The position numbers were made by a program, and so were the translations under genes. 64,000 bases of DNA. Source: Pseudanabaenaceae cyanobacterium SKYG29 (GTDB lineage Bacteria; Cyanobacteriota; Cyanobacteriia; Pseudanabaenales; Pseudanabaenaceae). The first letter of the stretch is position 1; the number at the start of each line of letters is the position of its first letter. Positions 45,929 through 54,044 of this stretch are shown piece by piece. The notes below the pieces were generated by a model. That model did no database searches. It was not told the origin of the DNA and worked only from the letters and a program-made list of their open reading frames with translations. The stretch covers positions 1 to 64,000 of the forward strand of contig JANWWT010000005.1 in assembly GCA_025055675.1 (NCBI GenBank), written 5' to 3'.

Positions 45929-47001
45929 CAAGCACGAACTAGAGGCGCTGTGGTAGAAACCATCGCTGCCTGCACCTGCTCGATCGATACACTGAAAGGT
46001 AAACGGTGGATGTCTGAGCGGGGTTGACAGGCAATTTCTGCTACTCTGTGCAGTTCATTCAAACTAATATTCCCTAAGCCCAAATCCTCCAGACTACAGG
46101 GTAGACCTATACTGTGATAGAACTGCAACAGTTGTTGCCTAGCAGTGGCTGCTAATTGATTGCCTTGTAACTCCTCTAGGCGCAGCTGTACTAAGATGCC
46201 ATAGGCTACTTTTTCCCCGTGGAGCTTGTGATGACTCAGGGGTAAATGGGTTAAACCATTGTGAATGGCATGAGCCGCTACAGTGCGACACTGGGCACCC
46301 CCTAGCCCGCCAATCAATCCCGCCATAACGATCGTGCCATCCATGACTTCCTGCCAGACTGCACTGCCGGGATGTTCTACCGCCTCTTGTCCTTTCTGGA
46401 ACAAAATATCCCGTAATACCCTTGCTGCTTGTACTGCACTGATGACTAAGGTGGCTTCGCTACTGCCACTGCTAACAGAGGCTTCATACCACTTGGCAAG
46501 GGCATCGCCAATTCCCGCCAGGATCGTTTGGGGGGGAGCAGTCGCCAAAATCTCGTAATCAATTACTACGACATCTGGACACTTACCCAGGGCAACATCG
46601 TAGAGAAAAGCCCCTGCTTCTGAGTAGATATTGCTCAATGCTGTCCAGGCTGCACAGGTGGCACCACTAGTAGGGATAGTAGCAATGGGCAATTGACACC
46701 GATCGGCAATGAATTTGGCAGTATCCAGCACTTTGCCACCCCCGATCCCCAGTAGAAAGGTAGGTTGTAGTTCTGCTACCTGCTGCTGCAAACGCTCTAG
46801 CTGAGCCTCACAGCACTCCCCGATCGGTTCACTGACAACCACATCCCAGCCCTTTAGGTAGGGGGAGACAACATCCCAAGCCCGCTGACCCGCCATAGCA
46901 AAGAGACGCTCCCCTTGGAGCATTTCCCCTAGTGTGGGGAGAACCTGTTTACCTTTGAGGACACGACTGGGAGCAATGGCAATGGACGTTGCTTTGGGCA
47001 T
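45928..47001 (-). CDS. gldA: Glycerol dehydrogenase-like iron-containing alcohol dehydrogenase
   Basis: 357 residues. The NAD-binding stretch FLLGIGGGKVLDTAKFIADR and the metal-site motifs GIGDALAKWYEAS (Asp), HAIHNGLTHLP and KLHGEKVAYGILVQL (His) place it in the GldA branch of Fe/Zn-dependent alcohol dehydrogenases, which oxidise glycerol to dihydroxyacetone with NAD. Other polyols or a sn-glycerol-1-phosphate-like substrate are possible. It is coupled to xthA through TGATG and is divergent from rpe. Confidence 0.85.
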   Translation of the reverse strand: MPKATSIAIAPSRVLKGKQVLPTLGEMLQGERLFAMAGQRAWDVVSPYLKGWDVVVSEPIGECCEAQLERLQQQVAELQPTFLLGIGGGKVLDTAKFIADRCQLPIATIPTSGATCAAWTALSNIYSEAGAFLYDVALGKCPDVVVIDYEILATAPPQTILAGIGDALAKWYEASVSSGSSEATLVISAVQAARVLRDILFQKGQEAVEHPGSAVWQEVMDGTIVMAGLIGGLGGAQCRTVAAHAIHNGLTHLPLSHHKLHGEKVAYGILVQLRLEELQGNQLAATARQQLLQFYHSIGLPCSLEDLGLGNISLNELHRVAEIACQPRSDIHRLPFSVSIEQVQAAMVSTTAPLVRA

Positions 47002-47139
47002 AGAGCTTGTCTACTGTTAGAGTGGGGATTATTTTAGCATGACTATTCCTGAAGCAGTAATCAGTTAGCTGACCGCAGCGCTGTGATCGAGGGGCAACCG
47101 ACTGCGCTAATATAAAGGAAATCTAAAGCGGTCTTGGTC

Positions 47140-47829
47140 ATGGCTCAAAAACAAGTAGTGATTGCTCCTTCTATTCTCTCTGCTGACTTTAGTCGCCTGG
47201 GGGAGGAAATTAAAAATGTCGATGCGGCAGGGGCGGACTGGATTCACGTGGATGTCATGGATGGGCGGTTTGTCCCCAATATCACGATCGGTCCGTTGGT
47301 GGTAGAAGCAATCCGTCCTGTCACCCAGAAACCCCTGGATGTGCATTTGATGATTGTGGAACCGGAAAAGTACGTGCCTGAGTTCGCCAAAGCTGGGGCA
47401 GATATTATCACTGTCCATGCGGAACACAATGCCTGTCCCCATCTCCATCGCAACCTGGCGCAAATCAAAGAGCTGGGGAAAATGGCGGGAGTGTCTTTGA
47501 ATCCCTCTACACCCCTCAGTCTCATTGAATACGTGTTAGACCTGTGTGACTTGGTGCTAATTATGAGTGTCAACCCTGGTTTTGGTGGGCAGAGCTTCAT
47601 TCCCCAGGTTGTCCCCAAAATTGCTAAACTGCGGCAAATGTGTGACGAACGGGGTCTTGATCCCTGGATTGAGGTGGACGGCGGTCTCAAAGCTAACAAT
47701 ACTTGGCAGGTGTTGGAAGTGGGAGCTAACGCGATCGTGGCCGGTTCGGCAGTCTTCAAAGCCCCTGATTATGCTCAAGCAATTTCACAAATCCGCAACA
47801 GTAAGCGACCTGAGCTGGTAATGGCATAA
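47140..47829 (+). CDS. rpe: Ribulose-phosphate 3-epimerase
   Basis: 229 residues from the ATG at 47140; a TTG two codons earlier is possible. Motifs: [63 protein letters not shown] and [14 protein letters not shown]. It interconverts ribulose-5-phosphate and xylulose-5-phosphate in the Calvin-Benson and oxidative pentose phosphate cycles. The stop shares one base with the ATG of the next gene (TAATG). Confidence 0.96.
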   Translation: MAQKQVVIAPSILSADFSRLGEEIKNVDAAGADWIHVDVMDGRFVPNITIGPLVVEAIRPVTQKPLDVHLMIVEPEKYVPEFAKAGADIITVHAEHNACPHLHRNLAQIKELGKMAGVSLNPSTPLSLIEYVLDLCDLVLIMSVNPGFGGQSFIPQVVPKIAKLRQMCDERGLDPWIEVDGGLKANNTWQVLEVGANAIVAGSAVFKAPDYAQAISQIRNSKRPELVMA

Positions 47830-48149
47830 TGGACAAACGCAAGATCAGAGCTTATTTTTGTCTTGTACCTGTATTTGGGGTTATTCCTTCATTAATTGCT
47901 TTACTGAAGCACCAGGAAGGACAGGTGAAAGAAACAGCAAAAGTATCTCTGGTCTTGTTTTTTCTGTGGTTGAGTAGTTATCTAGCCTTGGGAGGAAATG
48001 CCAATCCTGAGACTTTCAGTCAAATTCCTGGCGCACTGATGAAAGCAACACTAGCTTCTGGTTATTTTGTAGGGTCTCTGTGGTTGATGTACCGCGTTTT
48101 TCGCAACAAGCCAGTTGGATTACCTAGAATCGACAGAGACAATTCCTAA
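47829..48149 (+). CDS. Small membrane protein coupled to rpe, unknown function
   Basis: 106 residues with three hydrophobic segments (YFCLVPVFGVIPSLIALL; VSLVLFFLWLSSYLALGG; ATLASGYFVGSLWLMYRVF) and a basic, polar C-terminus. I do not recognise the family. It is translationally coupled to rpe through TAATG, which supports it as a real gene. A decayed cytochrome-type gene follows. Confidence 0.65.
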   Translation: MDKRKIRAYFCLVPVFGVIPSLIALLKHQEGQVKETAKVSLVLFFLWLSSYLALGGNANPETFSQIPGALMKATLASGYFVGSLWLMYRVFRNKPVGLPRIDRDNS

Positions 48150-48207
48150 CAATTAGCTCCCCTATACATCATACACACATAACTGGAAAATTATCCCATT
48201 ATCTGTC

Positions 48208-48798
48208 ATGGCAAAGTCAATTCCCTATCAACCGCTTCTGCTGCACATCCTACATGGTGTAACCGCTATATTGGTATACTAGCACTGATAGCGGGTTTCT
48301 TAGTCTATAACACCTACGATAAACCCTAGGGGGTAGATTCCAGGTATTGAGGGAATTCATGACACGATCGCTTTAATACTTTTGCTCTTCTTTATATAGT
48401 TTTCATGTGGGTTATCGGCGGTTACTACAACAGGAACTACTGCCACAACTAAAACAGTTACCTAAACCAGTCATCGTTTGGCTAATACCTTAATACTGTT
48501 AACAATTACTTTTACTGTAATGACAGGGCGTATGGTAAAAGAAGAATGGTTAGTGGCGGGAGAGATTGATCGTAGCTAGTACTTAGCTCATTTATTTGGT
48601 TGGTTGGTGGTAATTATTATAGCACACTTGCTAATCAGTCTAATAGTTGGCGGAGTGCCTCTACTGTTCTCAATGTTAAGTAACCGCATTTTCAAGACAG
48701 ATGTTTATTCTGCTTGGTTAAGTGGTCTAAAAATCAGTCATTCCGATCGACTACTAAAACCGAAAGTAGCATTGTTCTGGCTTTCATTCTACCTGTAA
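48208..48798 (+). pseudogene. Decayed cytochrome b561-type membrane protein gene
   Basis: From ATG 48208 the frames read MAKSIPYQPLLLHILHGVTAI, then after loss of one G near 48273 GILALIAGFLVYNTYDK, then in another frame IPGIEGIHDTIALILLLFFI, then IVFMWVIGGYY, then QQELLPQLKQLPKPVIVWLI, and finally LILLTITFTVMTGRMVKEEW up to the stop at 48796. A nonsense TAG lies at 48577-48579. Joined, they give about 190 residues with four helices and His residues in LHILHG, GIHDT and AHLFGW, like cyanobacterial cytochrome b/b6-b561 domain proteins. At least four frameshifts plus nonsense codons mean it no longer encodes the full protein. Confidence 0.85.
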
Positions 48799-48809
48799 TT
48801 TTTTCCTAG

Positions 48810-51080
48810 CTAGTCGCCATAGGGGTCGTCATCAAACACTATTGGTTTTACTGGTACCTTGTGGGGGTTGCTGTTAATCGGGCGCACAGGTACAGTCTTC
48901 AGGGAATTCTTTAGCATCCCCAAAATATCTTTGGGGCGTGTTCTTTCGATCGTATTCACCTGTTTAAGCACCAATTCTGCATCTATGCCAGCAATAATGT
49001 CCTTGATTTTATGGGGACAGAGGGAGGGATCAAGCTTGTGCAGACGACAAACGATCGCTTCGGCAAAACTGAGGGACTCTTGGGGGGGGTAAAGCATTCT
49101 GCCGTCGTTACCAGTCATTACCGGGGGGCGAGGAAATTTGACAAATACTGGTTGGGTGAAGTGGGGGTGTCTAATCATCAATTCCCCTTTAGGTAGGGTG
49201 GCTAATTTGGTTTTAACTGCTGCCGATAGAGTGCTATAACCAGGGGTGGAAAGTTCGTCCATATCCATGCGTCCATACAGAGCAGTGCCACAGTTACCTA
49301 CAATTCTTTTGTGTACCTGAGACCGAAATTGTTGTGCGGAAAATAATACTTCCCCCAAATAACGCCCCCGTTCGGCAATGTCTAGCAAAGTACGTCTTAA
49401 ATAGGTATCGCCTGTATCTGTGCCAGCGTACTTATTTAACTCATCCACAAAAATTATCACCCGTTCTACCCCCAAAGCATTTAACTCTAATAACTCCCGA
49501 ATCTTGCTGACAACTCTGGTAAAAATTAAATCCTGAGCGGCAGGTTCTAGGTTCGCCACATCGATCACATAAATTGTGTTCTTTCGGAAATTGCCCCAGG
49601 GTAAATCACTAACCTCTTCATCATTACCCACCAAGCCCTTGCATCTGTTTGTAATATTAATTAAGCGATTGCGTACCTTGTAAATAGTTGCTAGATGATG
49701 ACTATACCACTCTTTTTTGTTGTCTGCCTGTAGTGACTCAATTACCCGCTGAAACCATTCCTCTAGCTTGACAAAATCAGTGACTTTCACACCTTCTGTA
49801 TAGCGCACATCGGGATGGTTAATTACTTTTTCCTCAATCAAAGACAGTAAGGCATCTGCCTTGGCATCTATATCATCCCTGTTAAGGAGCACTTCTGTAT
49901 ATTCAAAAATCTCTTTTAACCCCCACCGCAGAGGATAAACGTTGTGCATCAACTCGGCATGGGTGCGTAGGGTGTTGAGGTTAATACCATCGGGTTTATA
50001 GGGAGCATAGTAGTAGACATTCTCGAAGGGCGTGGGTGGAATGCCTAGTTTTGCGTAAATCTCTAGCTCTTCCGCAGATAAACCGTCTTTGGGTGGTATG
50101 TCCAAGTAAAGTAGGTCTGGTCCCTTGACGTTGAAAAAAACTGCCGCTACTCCCTTATCCGCCCGATCGGGATAGTAGTGAGTAAAAATACTTTTTAGGA
50201 GAAATTCCACCAGGGAAGTTTTGGTGGCCAAGCCGGAGACACCTGTGATGTTGAGATGGGCAGCTTCCGGTCCCAGCAAAAAATCCGCGTCCAGATAGAC
50301 AGGGGATTGTCTTCCCCCCTTGACATACACCCCTACAGGAATGCCCCTCCCTTTGTCCACATATTCCTTCATCCTGAGGGAGACCAACACATCTTCGTCC
50401 GCTGCCAGATAAACGGGTCCGATCGGGACAGGTTGCATAGGTTCTTCCGGCTCCATGCGCAGGACAGCGGCTTTGAAGGTACGAATTTCGGGACGCTTGG
50501 TAGGAGCTGCGTCTGCCAAATGGGGATTCTGGTCAGAGCCAATGTAGTCATAGAGGGCTGATACGAGGTCGGTATAGCCCTGCGCTTCCGTGACAATGCC
50601 GTAGATGTGCCAATAGTCCGCCCGCTTGTAGAACTGCCGCTGGGAAGGTTGAGGGACTGTGACCCGCACGATCGTGCCAATGCCCACAGGGGAATCCCAT
50701 TCTGTCCAAAAATAGAAGGTGTCAGGGGTACTGGGATATTGTTCCGTGGCAAAGACTCGACCAACTAGGCGGGATTTAGCAGGCTCTGGTTCGACAAGCT
50801 CACCAGACGGGGGTTCAACCGTAGGACTGGGTTTAGCGCAGTCTAACTCTGATGGGACAAGCTCACCAGACGGGGGTTCAACCCTAGGACTGGGTTTAGC
50901 GCAGTCTAACTCTGATGGGACAAGCTCACCAGGCGGGGGTTCAACCGTAGGACTGGGTTTAGCGCAGTCTAACTCTGATGGGACAAGCTCACTAGGCGGG
51001 GGGTCAACCGCAGGACTGGGTTTACCGAAGTCAAGCTCACCAACCAAGTTGCTTTCTGCAGGGGATCGCGGGTTTGGCAT
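48810..51080 (-). CDS. HerA/DUF87-type ATPase with N-terminal tandem repeats
   Basis: 756 residues from the ATG at 51080 (a TTG lies one codon upstream). Residues ~12-95 are four 21-residue Pro/Glu repeats of the type ELVPSELDCAKPSPTVEPP. A HAS-barrel-like domain follows (LVGRVFATEQYPS, SPVGIGTIVRVTV). The ATPase has a Walker A variant GVSGLATKTSLVEFLL (about 282), Walker B RVIIFVDELNKYA (about 541) and a possible arginine finger in CGTALYGRMDMDEL. HerA-type proteins are hexameric motors that move DNA, often with the nuclease NurA. No nuclease is nearby, so the role is uncertain. It lies 6 bp downstream of rpmJ. Confidence 0.8.
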   Translation of the reverse strand: MPNPRSPAESNLVGELDFGKPSPAVDPPPSELVPSELDCAKPSPTVEPPPGELVPSELDCAKPSPRVEPPSGELVPSELDCAKPSPTVEPPSGELVEPEPAKSRLVGRVFATEQYPSTPDTFYFWTEWDSPVGIGTIVRVTVPQPSQRQFYKRADYWHIYGIVTEAQGYTDLVSALYDYIGSDQNPHLADAAPTKRPEIRTFKAAVLRMEPEEPMQPVPIGPVYLAADEDVLVSLRMKEYVDKGRGIPVGVYVKGGRQSPVYLDADFLLGPEAAHLNITGVSGLATKTSLVEFLLKSIFTHYYPDRADKGVAAVFFNVKGPDLLYLDIPPKDGLSAEELEIYAKLGIPPTPFENVYYYAPYKPDGINLNTLRTHAELMHNVYPLRWGLKEIFEYTEVLLNRDDIDAKADALLSLIEEKVINHPDVRYTEGVKVTDFVKLEEWFQRVIESLQADNKKEWYSHHLATIYKVRNRLINITNRCKGLVGNDEEVSDLPWGNFRKNTIYVIDVANLEPAAQDLIFTRVVSKIRELLELNALGVERVIIFVDELNKYAGTDTGDTYLRRTLLDIAERGRYLGEVLFSAQQFRSQVHKRIVGNCGTALYGRMDMDELSTPGYSTLSAAVKTKLATLPKGELMIRHPHFTQPVFVKFPRPPVMTGNDGRMLYPPQESLSFAEAIVCRLHKLDPSLCPHKIKDIIAGIDAELVLKQVNTIERTRPKDILGMLKNSLKTVPVRPINSNPHKVPVKPIVFDDDPYGD
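50794..51045 (-). repeat. Four 63-bp tandem repeats inside the HerA-like gene
   Basis: ACAAGCTCAC begins at 50794, 50857, 50920 and 50983, an exact 63-bp period. The copies differ at only a few positions, so the expansion is recent or kept uniform. Each unit encodes 21 in-frame residues of the Pro/Glu-rich N-terminus. The core ACAAGCTCA is shared with the 21-bp repeats in the cruA gene at 55952. Confidence 0.92.
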
Positions 51081-51086
51081 CAATTA

Positions 51087-51212
51087 CTAGCCCTGTCTGG
51101 CTTTATACTTGGGGTTAGTTTTGCAGATGACATAGACTTTGCCTCGCCGCCGCACTACTTTGCAGTCAGGGTGACGTTTCTTCACTGATTTGAGGGAACT
51201 GACAACTTTCAT
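51087..51212 (-). CDS. rpmJ: Ribosomal protein L36, type-B-like
   Basis: 41 residues: [20 protein letters not shown], then [21 protein letters not shown]. The pattern is the L36 fold, but it has only two of the four zinc-ligand cysteines (DCKVV, VICK), as in type B L36, the zinc-free paralogue used when zinc is scarce. The gene stands alone rather than in a ribosomal operon, and the HerA-like gene starts 6 bp downstream. The short length explains why gene callers may miss it. Confidence 0.93.
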   Translation of the reverse strand: MKVVSSLKSVKKRHPDCKVVRRRGKVYVICKTNPKYKARQG

Positions 51213-51319
51213 GGCAACCCATAGCTGAAACACAGCTAACTATACTATCACCACTGCAGGGGGTTTTACGAAACTGCCTTTTACCTTTATCATGGGTGTA
51301 TTTGTAACTGTAGTCTGTT

Positions 51320-51652
51320 ATGAATGCTGACATCAAGATCATTGCACCCTCTGGAAGACTGGACATAACTAACGTTGCCAAGTTTCGGCTGGACATATCA
51401 GGTGCAGTTGCCCTCAAGCCTAAAGCGATCCTGATTGACCTCAAAGATGTGACGTTTATGGACAGTTCTGGGTTGGGTGCTCTGGTGTCTGCTCTCAAAA
51501 CTGCCCGATCGTCCCAGTGCGACCTCTACATCTGTTCCCTTAGCGAACAAGTGCAAATGCTGTTTAACCTCACCAGTATGAGCAAAATTTTTAAGATTTA
51601 TCCCGATCGGGAAAGCTGCCTGCAGGATTTGGGTGTATCTCAGGCGAAGTAG
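51320..51652 (+). CDS. STAS-domain anti-sigma-factor antagonist
   Basis: 110 residues, a single STAS domain: IIAPSGRLDITNVAKFRLDI, IDLKDVTFMDSSGLGALVSAL with the phosphorylatable Ser in DSSGLG, and LTSMSKIFKIY. Such proteins bind anti-sigma kinases when dephosphorylated. The convergent REC-PP2C phosphatase gene overlaps its 3' end by 13 bp, which makes that phosphatase the natural candidate to dephosphorylate it. No RsbW-like kinase is seen in the window. Confidence 0.93.
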   Translation: MNADIKIIAPSGRLDITNVAKFRLDISGAVALKPKAILIDLKDVTFMDSSGLGALVSALKTARSSQCDLYICSLSEQVQMLFNLTSMSKIFKIYPDRESCLQDLGVSQAK

Positions 51653-52743
51653 AGTTCCACGATAGAGAGGTCATCCTCTAGTTTCATGCCTTTGACTGCT
51701 TGCAGTACCACTTCTAAACCATGGGAGGTCTGGCTGATGGTTTTAGTCAAGTTATCCAAACCCCAGATGCCCCCTTCAGCCTGGGGAATCTCGTATGCAC
51801 CATCGCTAAACACGTACAGCCGACTTTGGGGGGGAACTGTTACCGTTTGTGGGGGGTAGTCACTGTCAGGTACCACACCAATGGGTAAACTGGCTGTGCC
51901 TAAATGCTCTGTGCCCTTGGGCGTAACTAGGAGGGCAGGCGGGTGACCCGCGCTGGTATAGCTGAGCTGGTTATTGTGACGGTTGTAGACTCCATACCAA
52001 ATAGTAAAAAACATATCCTGGTGGTTTTCCATGAGGAAAGTTTCATTTAGTTTATGCAGAACTGCCTGGGGTTGGGTTAGATCAATGGCAATTGCGTCCG
52101 ATCGAGCACTGCGCAACAGGTTTTGCACAGAGACAGATAATAAAGCAGCGCCCACGCCATGACCCGATACATCCAGGAGATAGATAATCAAGTGCTGATC
52201 GTCCAGCCAAAAGTAATCAAAACAATCTCCCCCCAGCTGAATAGAAGGCAGAAAATAGGACTGGGTTTGTACTTCTCCTTGTAATTCAGACGGCAGCAAC
52301 GATCGCACATAACGAGCTGCTTGAGCTAGTTCCTCCTCTAAAATTTGTTTTTGTCTCTGCAATTCCCGATTAGCCCTGTTGAGGCGAATACCTGCCCTAA
52401 CTCTAGCCCTTAGTTCACTGGGGTTAGCTGGTTTGGATAGAAAATCGTCAGCCCCGTTTTCTAAACCCCTGACTAAGTCACTCACTTCATCTCTAGCTGT
52501 CAACAGAATAAAGTGGGTGTGCATCAAGTCAGGATGGGATTTCACTTGGCGGCATACTTCTAACCCATTCATCTTGGGCATATTCCAATCGCAAATGATC
52601 AGAGCAGGGGTAATTTGTTGGGCAATTTCCAGTCCCTGTTTGCCATTTTCTGCCTGTACCACTTCATATCCCTCCCTGGCGAGGGAGCGGGAAATAATCA
52701 AGCGCGCGGAAGGATCGTCATCAATGATGAGAATATGGGTCAT
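51640..52743 (-). CDS. Response regulator with PP2C (SpoIIE/RsbU-type) phosphatase output
   Basis: 367 residues. A receiver domain (about 1-125; HILIIDDDPSARLII, phospho-Asp in LIICDWNMPKMNG, Lys in LSKPANP) joins through a coiled coil to a phosphatase domain with QLGGDCFDYFWL, YLLDVSGHGVGAALLSV, LYVFSDGAYEIPQ and EDDLSIVELYF. Phosphorylation of the receiver probably switches the phosphatase, which would act on the STAS protein next door (inference). It directly follows the CyanoP gene with no gap. Confidence 0.93.
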   Translation of the reverse strand: MTHILIIDDDPSARLIISRSLAREGYEVVQAENGKQGLEIAQQITPALIICDWNMPKMNGLEVCRQVKSHPDLMHTHFILLTARDEVSDLVRGLENGADDFLSKPANPSELRARVRAGIRLNRANRELQRQKQILEEELAQAARYVRSLLPSELQGEVQTQSYFLPSIQLGGDCFDYFWLDDQHLIIYLLDVSGHGVGAALLSVSVQNLLRSARSDAIAIDLTQPQAVLHKLNETFLMENHQDMFFTIWYGVYNRHNNQLSYTSAGHPPALLVTPKGTEHLGTASLPIGVVPDSDYPPQTVTVPPQSRLYVFSDGAYEIPQAEGGIWGLDNLTKTISQTSHGLEVVLQAVKGMKLEDDLSIVELYFA

Positions 52744-53286
52744 CTATTCCACTTGGAAGGATCGCACTACCTGCTCAAACATATCTTTTACCTTCGCCCA
52801 GCGATTCTCAGGGGCTGAAATGTCAAGGGTGTAGAGCCGTCTGTTGTTAGCTGTCACTGCTACTAGGTCGTGGCGTTGCCTGCCATTACCGGCATCGATA
52901 GCATACTCCAGTAAGTAATATTCTTTGCCATTGACAGTCTGGCTGGTAGCACTGATTAGTTCTGCTTTGCGATTGGATTCGGGGGGAGCAATGATTCTAT
53001 CCCTAACCCGTTCCCCCACTGCCTGGGGCGAGCCTAAGTCCCCTAGCTTTTGCACACTTTTAAGTTCACCAATCACGACGGATACATTTTCCAGGGGCTG
53101 GATTATATCATGGAAGAGAACATCGGCGCCACCTTGGACTGACTTTTGTACCCAACCGTTGGGGTAGAGAAAGCGATAGCCATCCCGCGCGTCACTGTAG
53201 GGTAGTAAGCCGCTCGTAGGCGACACACATCCACCCAAGCAAGTCAGCAAAATTATTAGCAGTACAGCTATTCCCTTTCTCATCAT
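52744..53286 (-). CDS. CyanoP/PsbP-like lipoprotein of photosystem II
   Basis: 180 residues with a lipoprotein signal (LLIILLTCLGGC, lipobox Cys about residue 20). The mature domain has YSDARDGYRFLYPNGWVQ, FHDIIQPLENVSVVIG and EYYLLEYAID, the PsbP fold. CyanoP binds photosystem II assembly intermediates on the lumenal side of the thylakoid. Other PsbP-like proteins are possible, but the length and lipobox fit CyanoP. Its stop directly abuts the start codon of the REC-PP2C gene. Confidence 0.87.
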   Translation of the reverse strand: MMRKGIAVLLIILLTCLGGCVSPTSGLLPYSDARDGYRFLYPNGWVQKSVQGGADVLFHDIIQPLENVSVVIGELKSVQKLGDLGSPQAVGERVRDRIIAPPESNRKAELISATSQTVNGKEYYLLEYAIDAGNGRQRHDLVAVTANNRRLYTLDISAPENRWAKVKDMFEQVVRSFQVE

Positions 53287-53351
53287 ACCCCTGTGCTCCC
53301 GTGGACTAGACTAGCATAGCCTATGATACATGCAAATTCCCAGCTAACGCC

Positions 53352-53978
53352 GTGAAAGAACGCGCCCTTGAAATTCTCGATCGTTTGAAACAACTTTATC
53401 CTGATGCTACCTGCACCCTCAATTACGCTACTCCTGTGCAACTGTTGGTGGCGGTAATTCTCTCTGCCCAATGTACGGATGAACGGGTGAATATGGTTAC
53501 CCCTGCCCTGTTTGCCCGCTTCCCCGATGCCCATGCCCTGGCTCAAGCTGACCCAGAAGAGTTGATGACACTGATCCGATCGACAGGGTTTTACCGCAAC
53601 AAAGCCAAGCATATCCAAGCTACCTGTCGCCTGCTGGTAGAGAAATATCAGGGGCAGGTGCCCCAGACAATGGCGGAGTTATTGCAATTACCCGGGGTGG
53701 CGCGCAAGACTGCCAATGTAGTGCTAGCCCATGCCTTTGGTATCAATGCGGGAGTGACAGTGGATACCCACGTCAAACGCCTATCCCAGCGATTGGGTTT
53801 AACTCAGAGTGATGACCCCAGCAAGATTGAACAGGATTTGATGGTGCTCTTACCCCAGCAGGAGTGGGAGAATTGGTCGATACGGTTGATTTATCACGGG
53901 CGCGCCGTATGTAACGCTAGAAAACCTCACTGCGATCGCTGTGGCTTGGCTGATCTCTGTCCTAGTGCCACGACTTGA
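53352..53978 (+). CDS. nth: Endonuclease III
   Basis: 208 residues from a GTG start. The helix-hairpin-helix LPGVARKTANVVLAHAFG carries the catalytic Lys, VDTHVKRLSQRLG the catalytic Asp, and the C-terminal CNARKPHCDRCGLADLC is the C-X6-C-X2-C-X5-C site for a [4Fe-4S] cluster. Nth excises oxidised pyrimidines and nicks the abasic site. It is divergent from the CyanoP gene and 66 bp upstream of glgA. Confidence 0.95.
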   Translation: MKERALEILDRLKQLYPDATCTLNYATPVQLLVAVILSAQCTDERVNMVTPALFARFPDAHALAQADPEELMTLIRSTGFYRNKAKHIQATCRLLVEKYQGQVPQTMAELLQLPGVARKTANVVLAHAFGINAGVTVDTHVKRLSQRLGLTQSDDPSKIEQDLMVLLPQQEWENWSIRLIYHGRAVCNARKPHCDRCGLADLCPSATT

Positions 53979-54044
53979 CCCTGGGTAGGAGGGGAAGAAA
54001 CCCCGAATCTTGCTATGATTGCTACAGGTTGTCACTAGGTATGT

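Noticed and set aside
50794-51045. 63-bp repeats as a CRISPR array
   Set aside because: The units are contiguous without unique spacers and stay in frame within a protein-coding gene.
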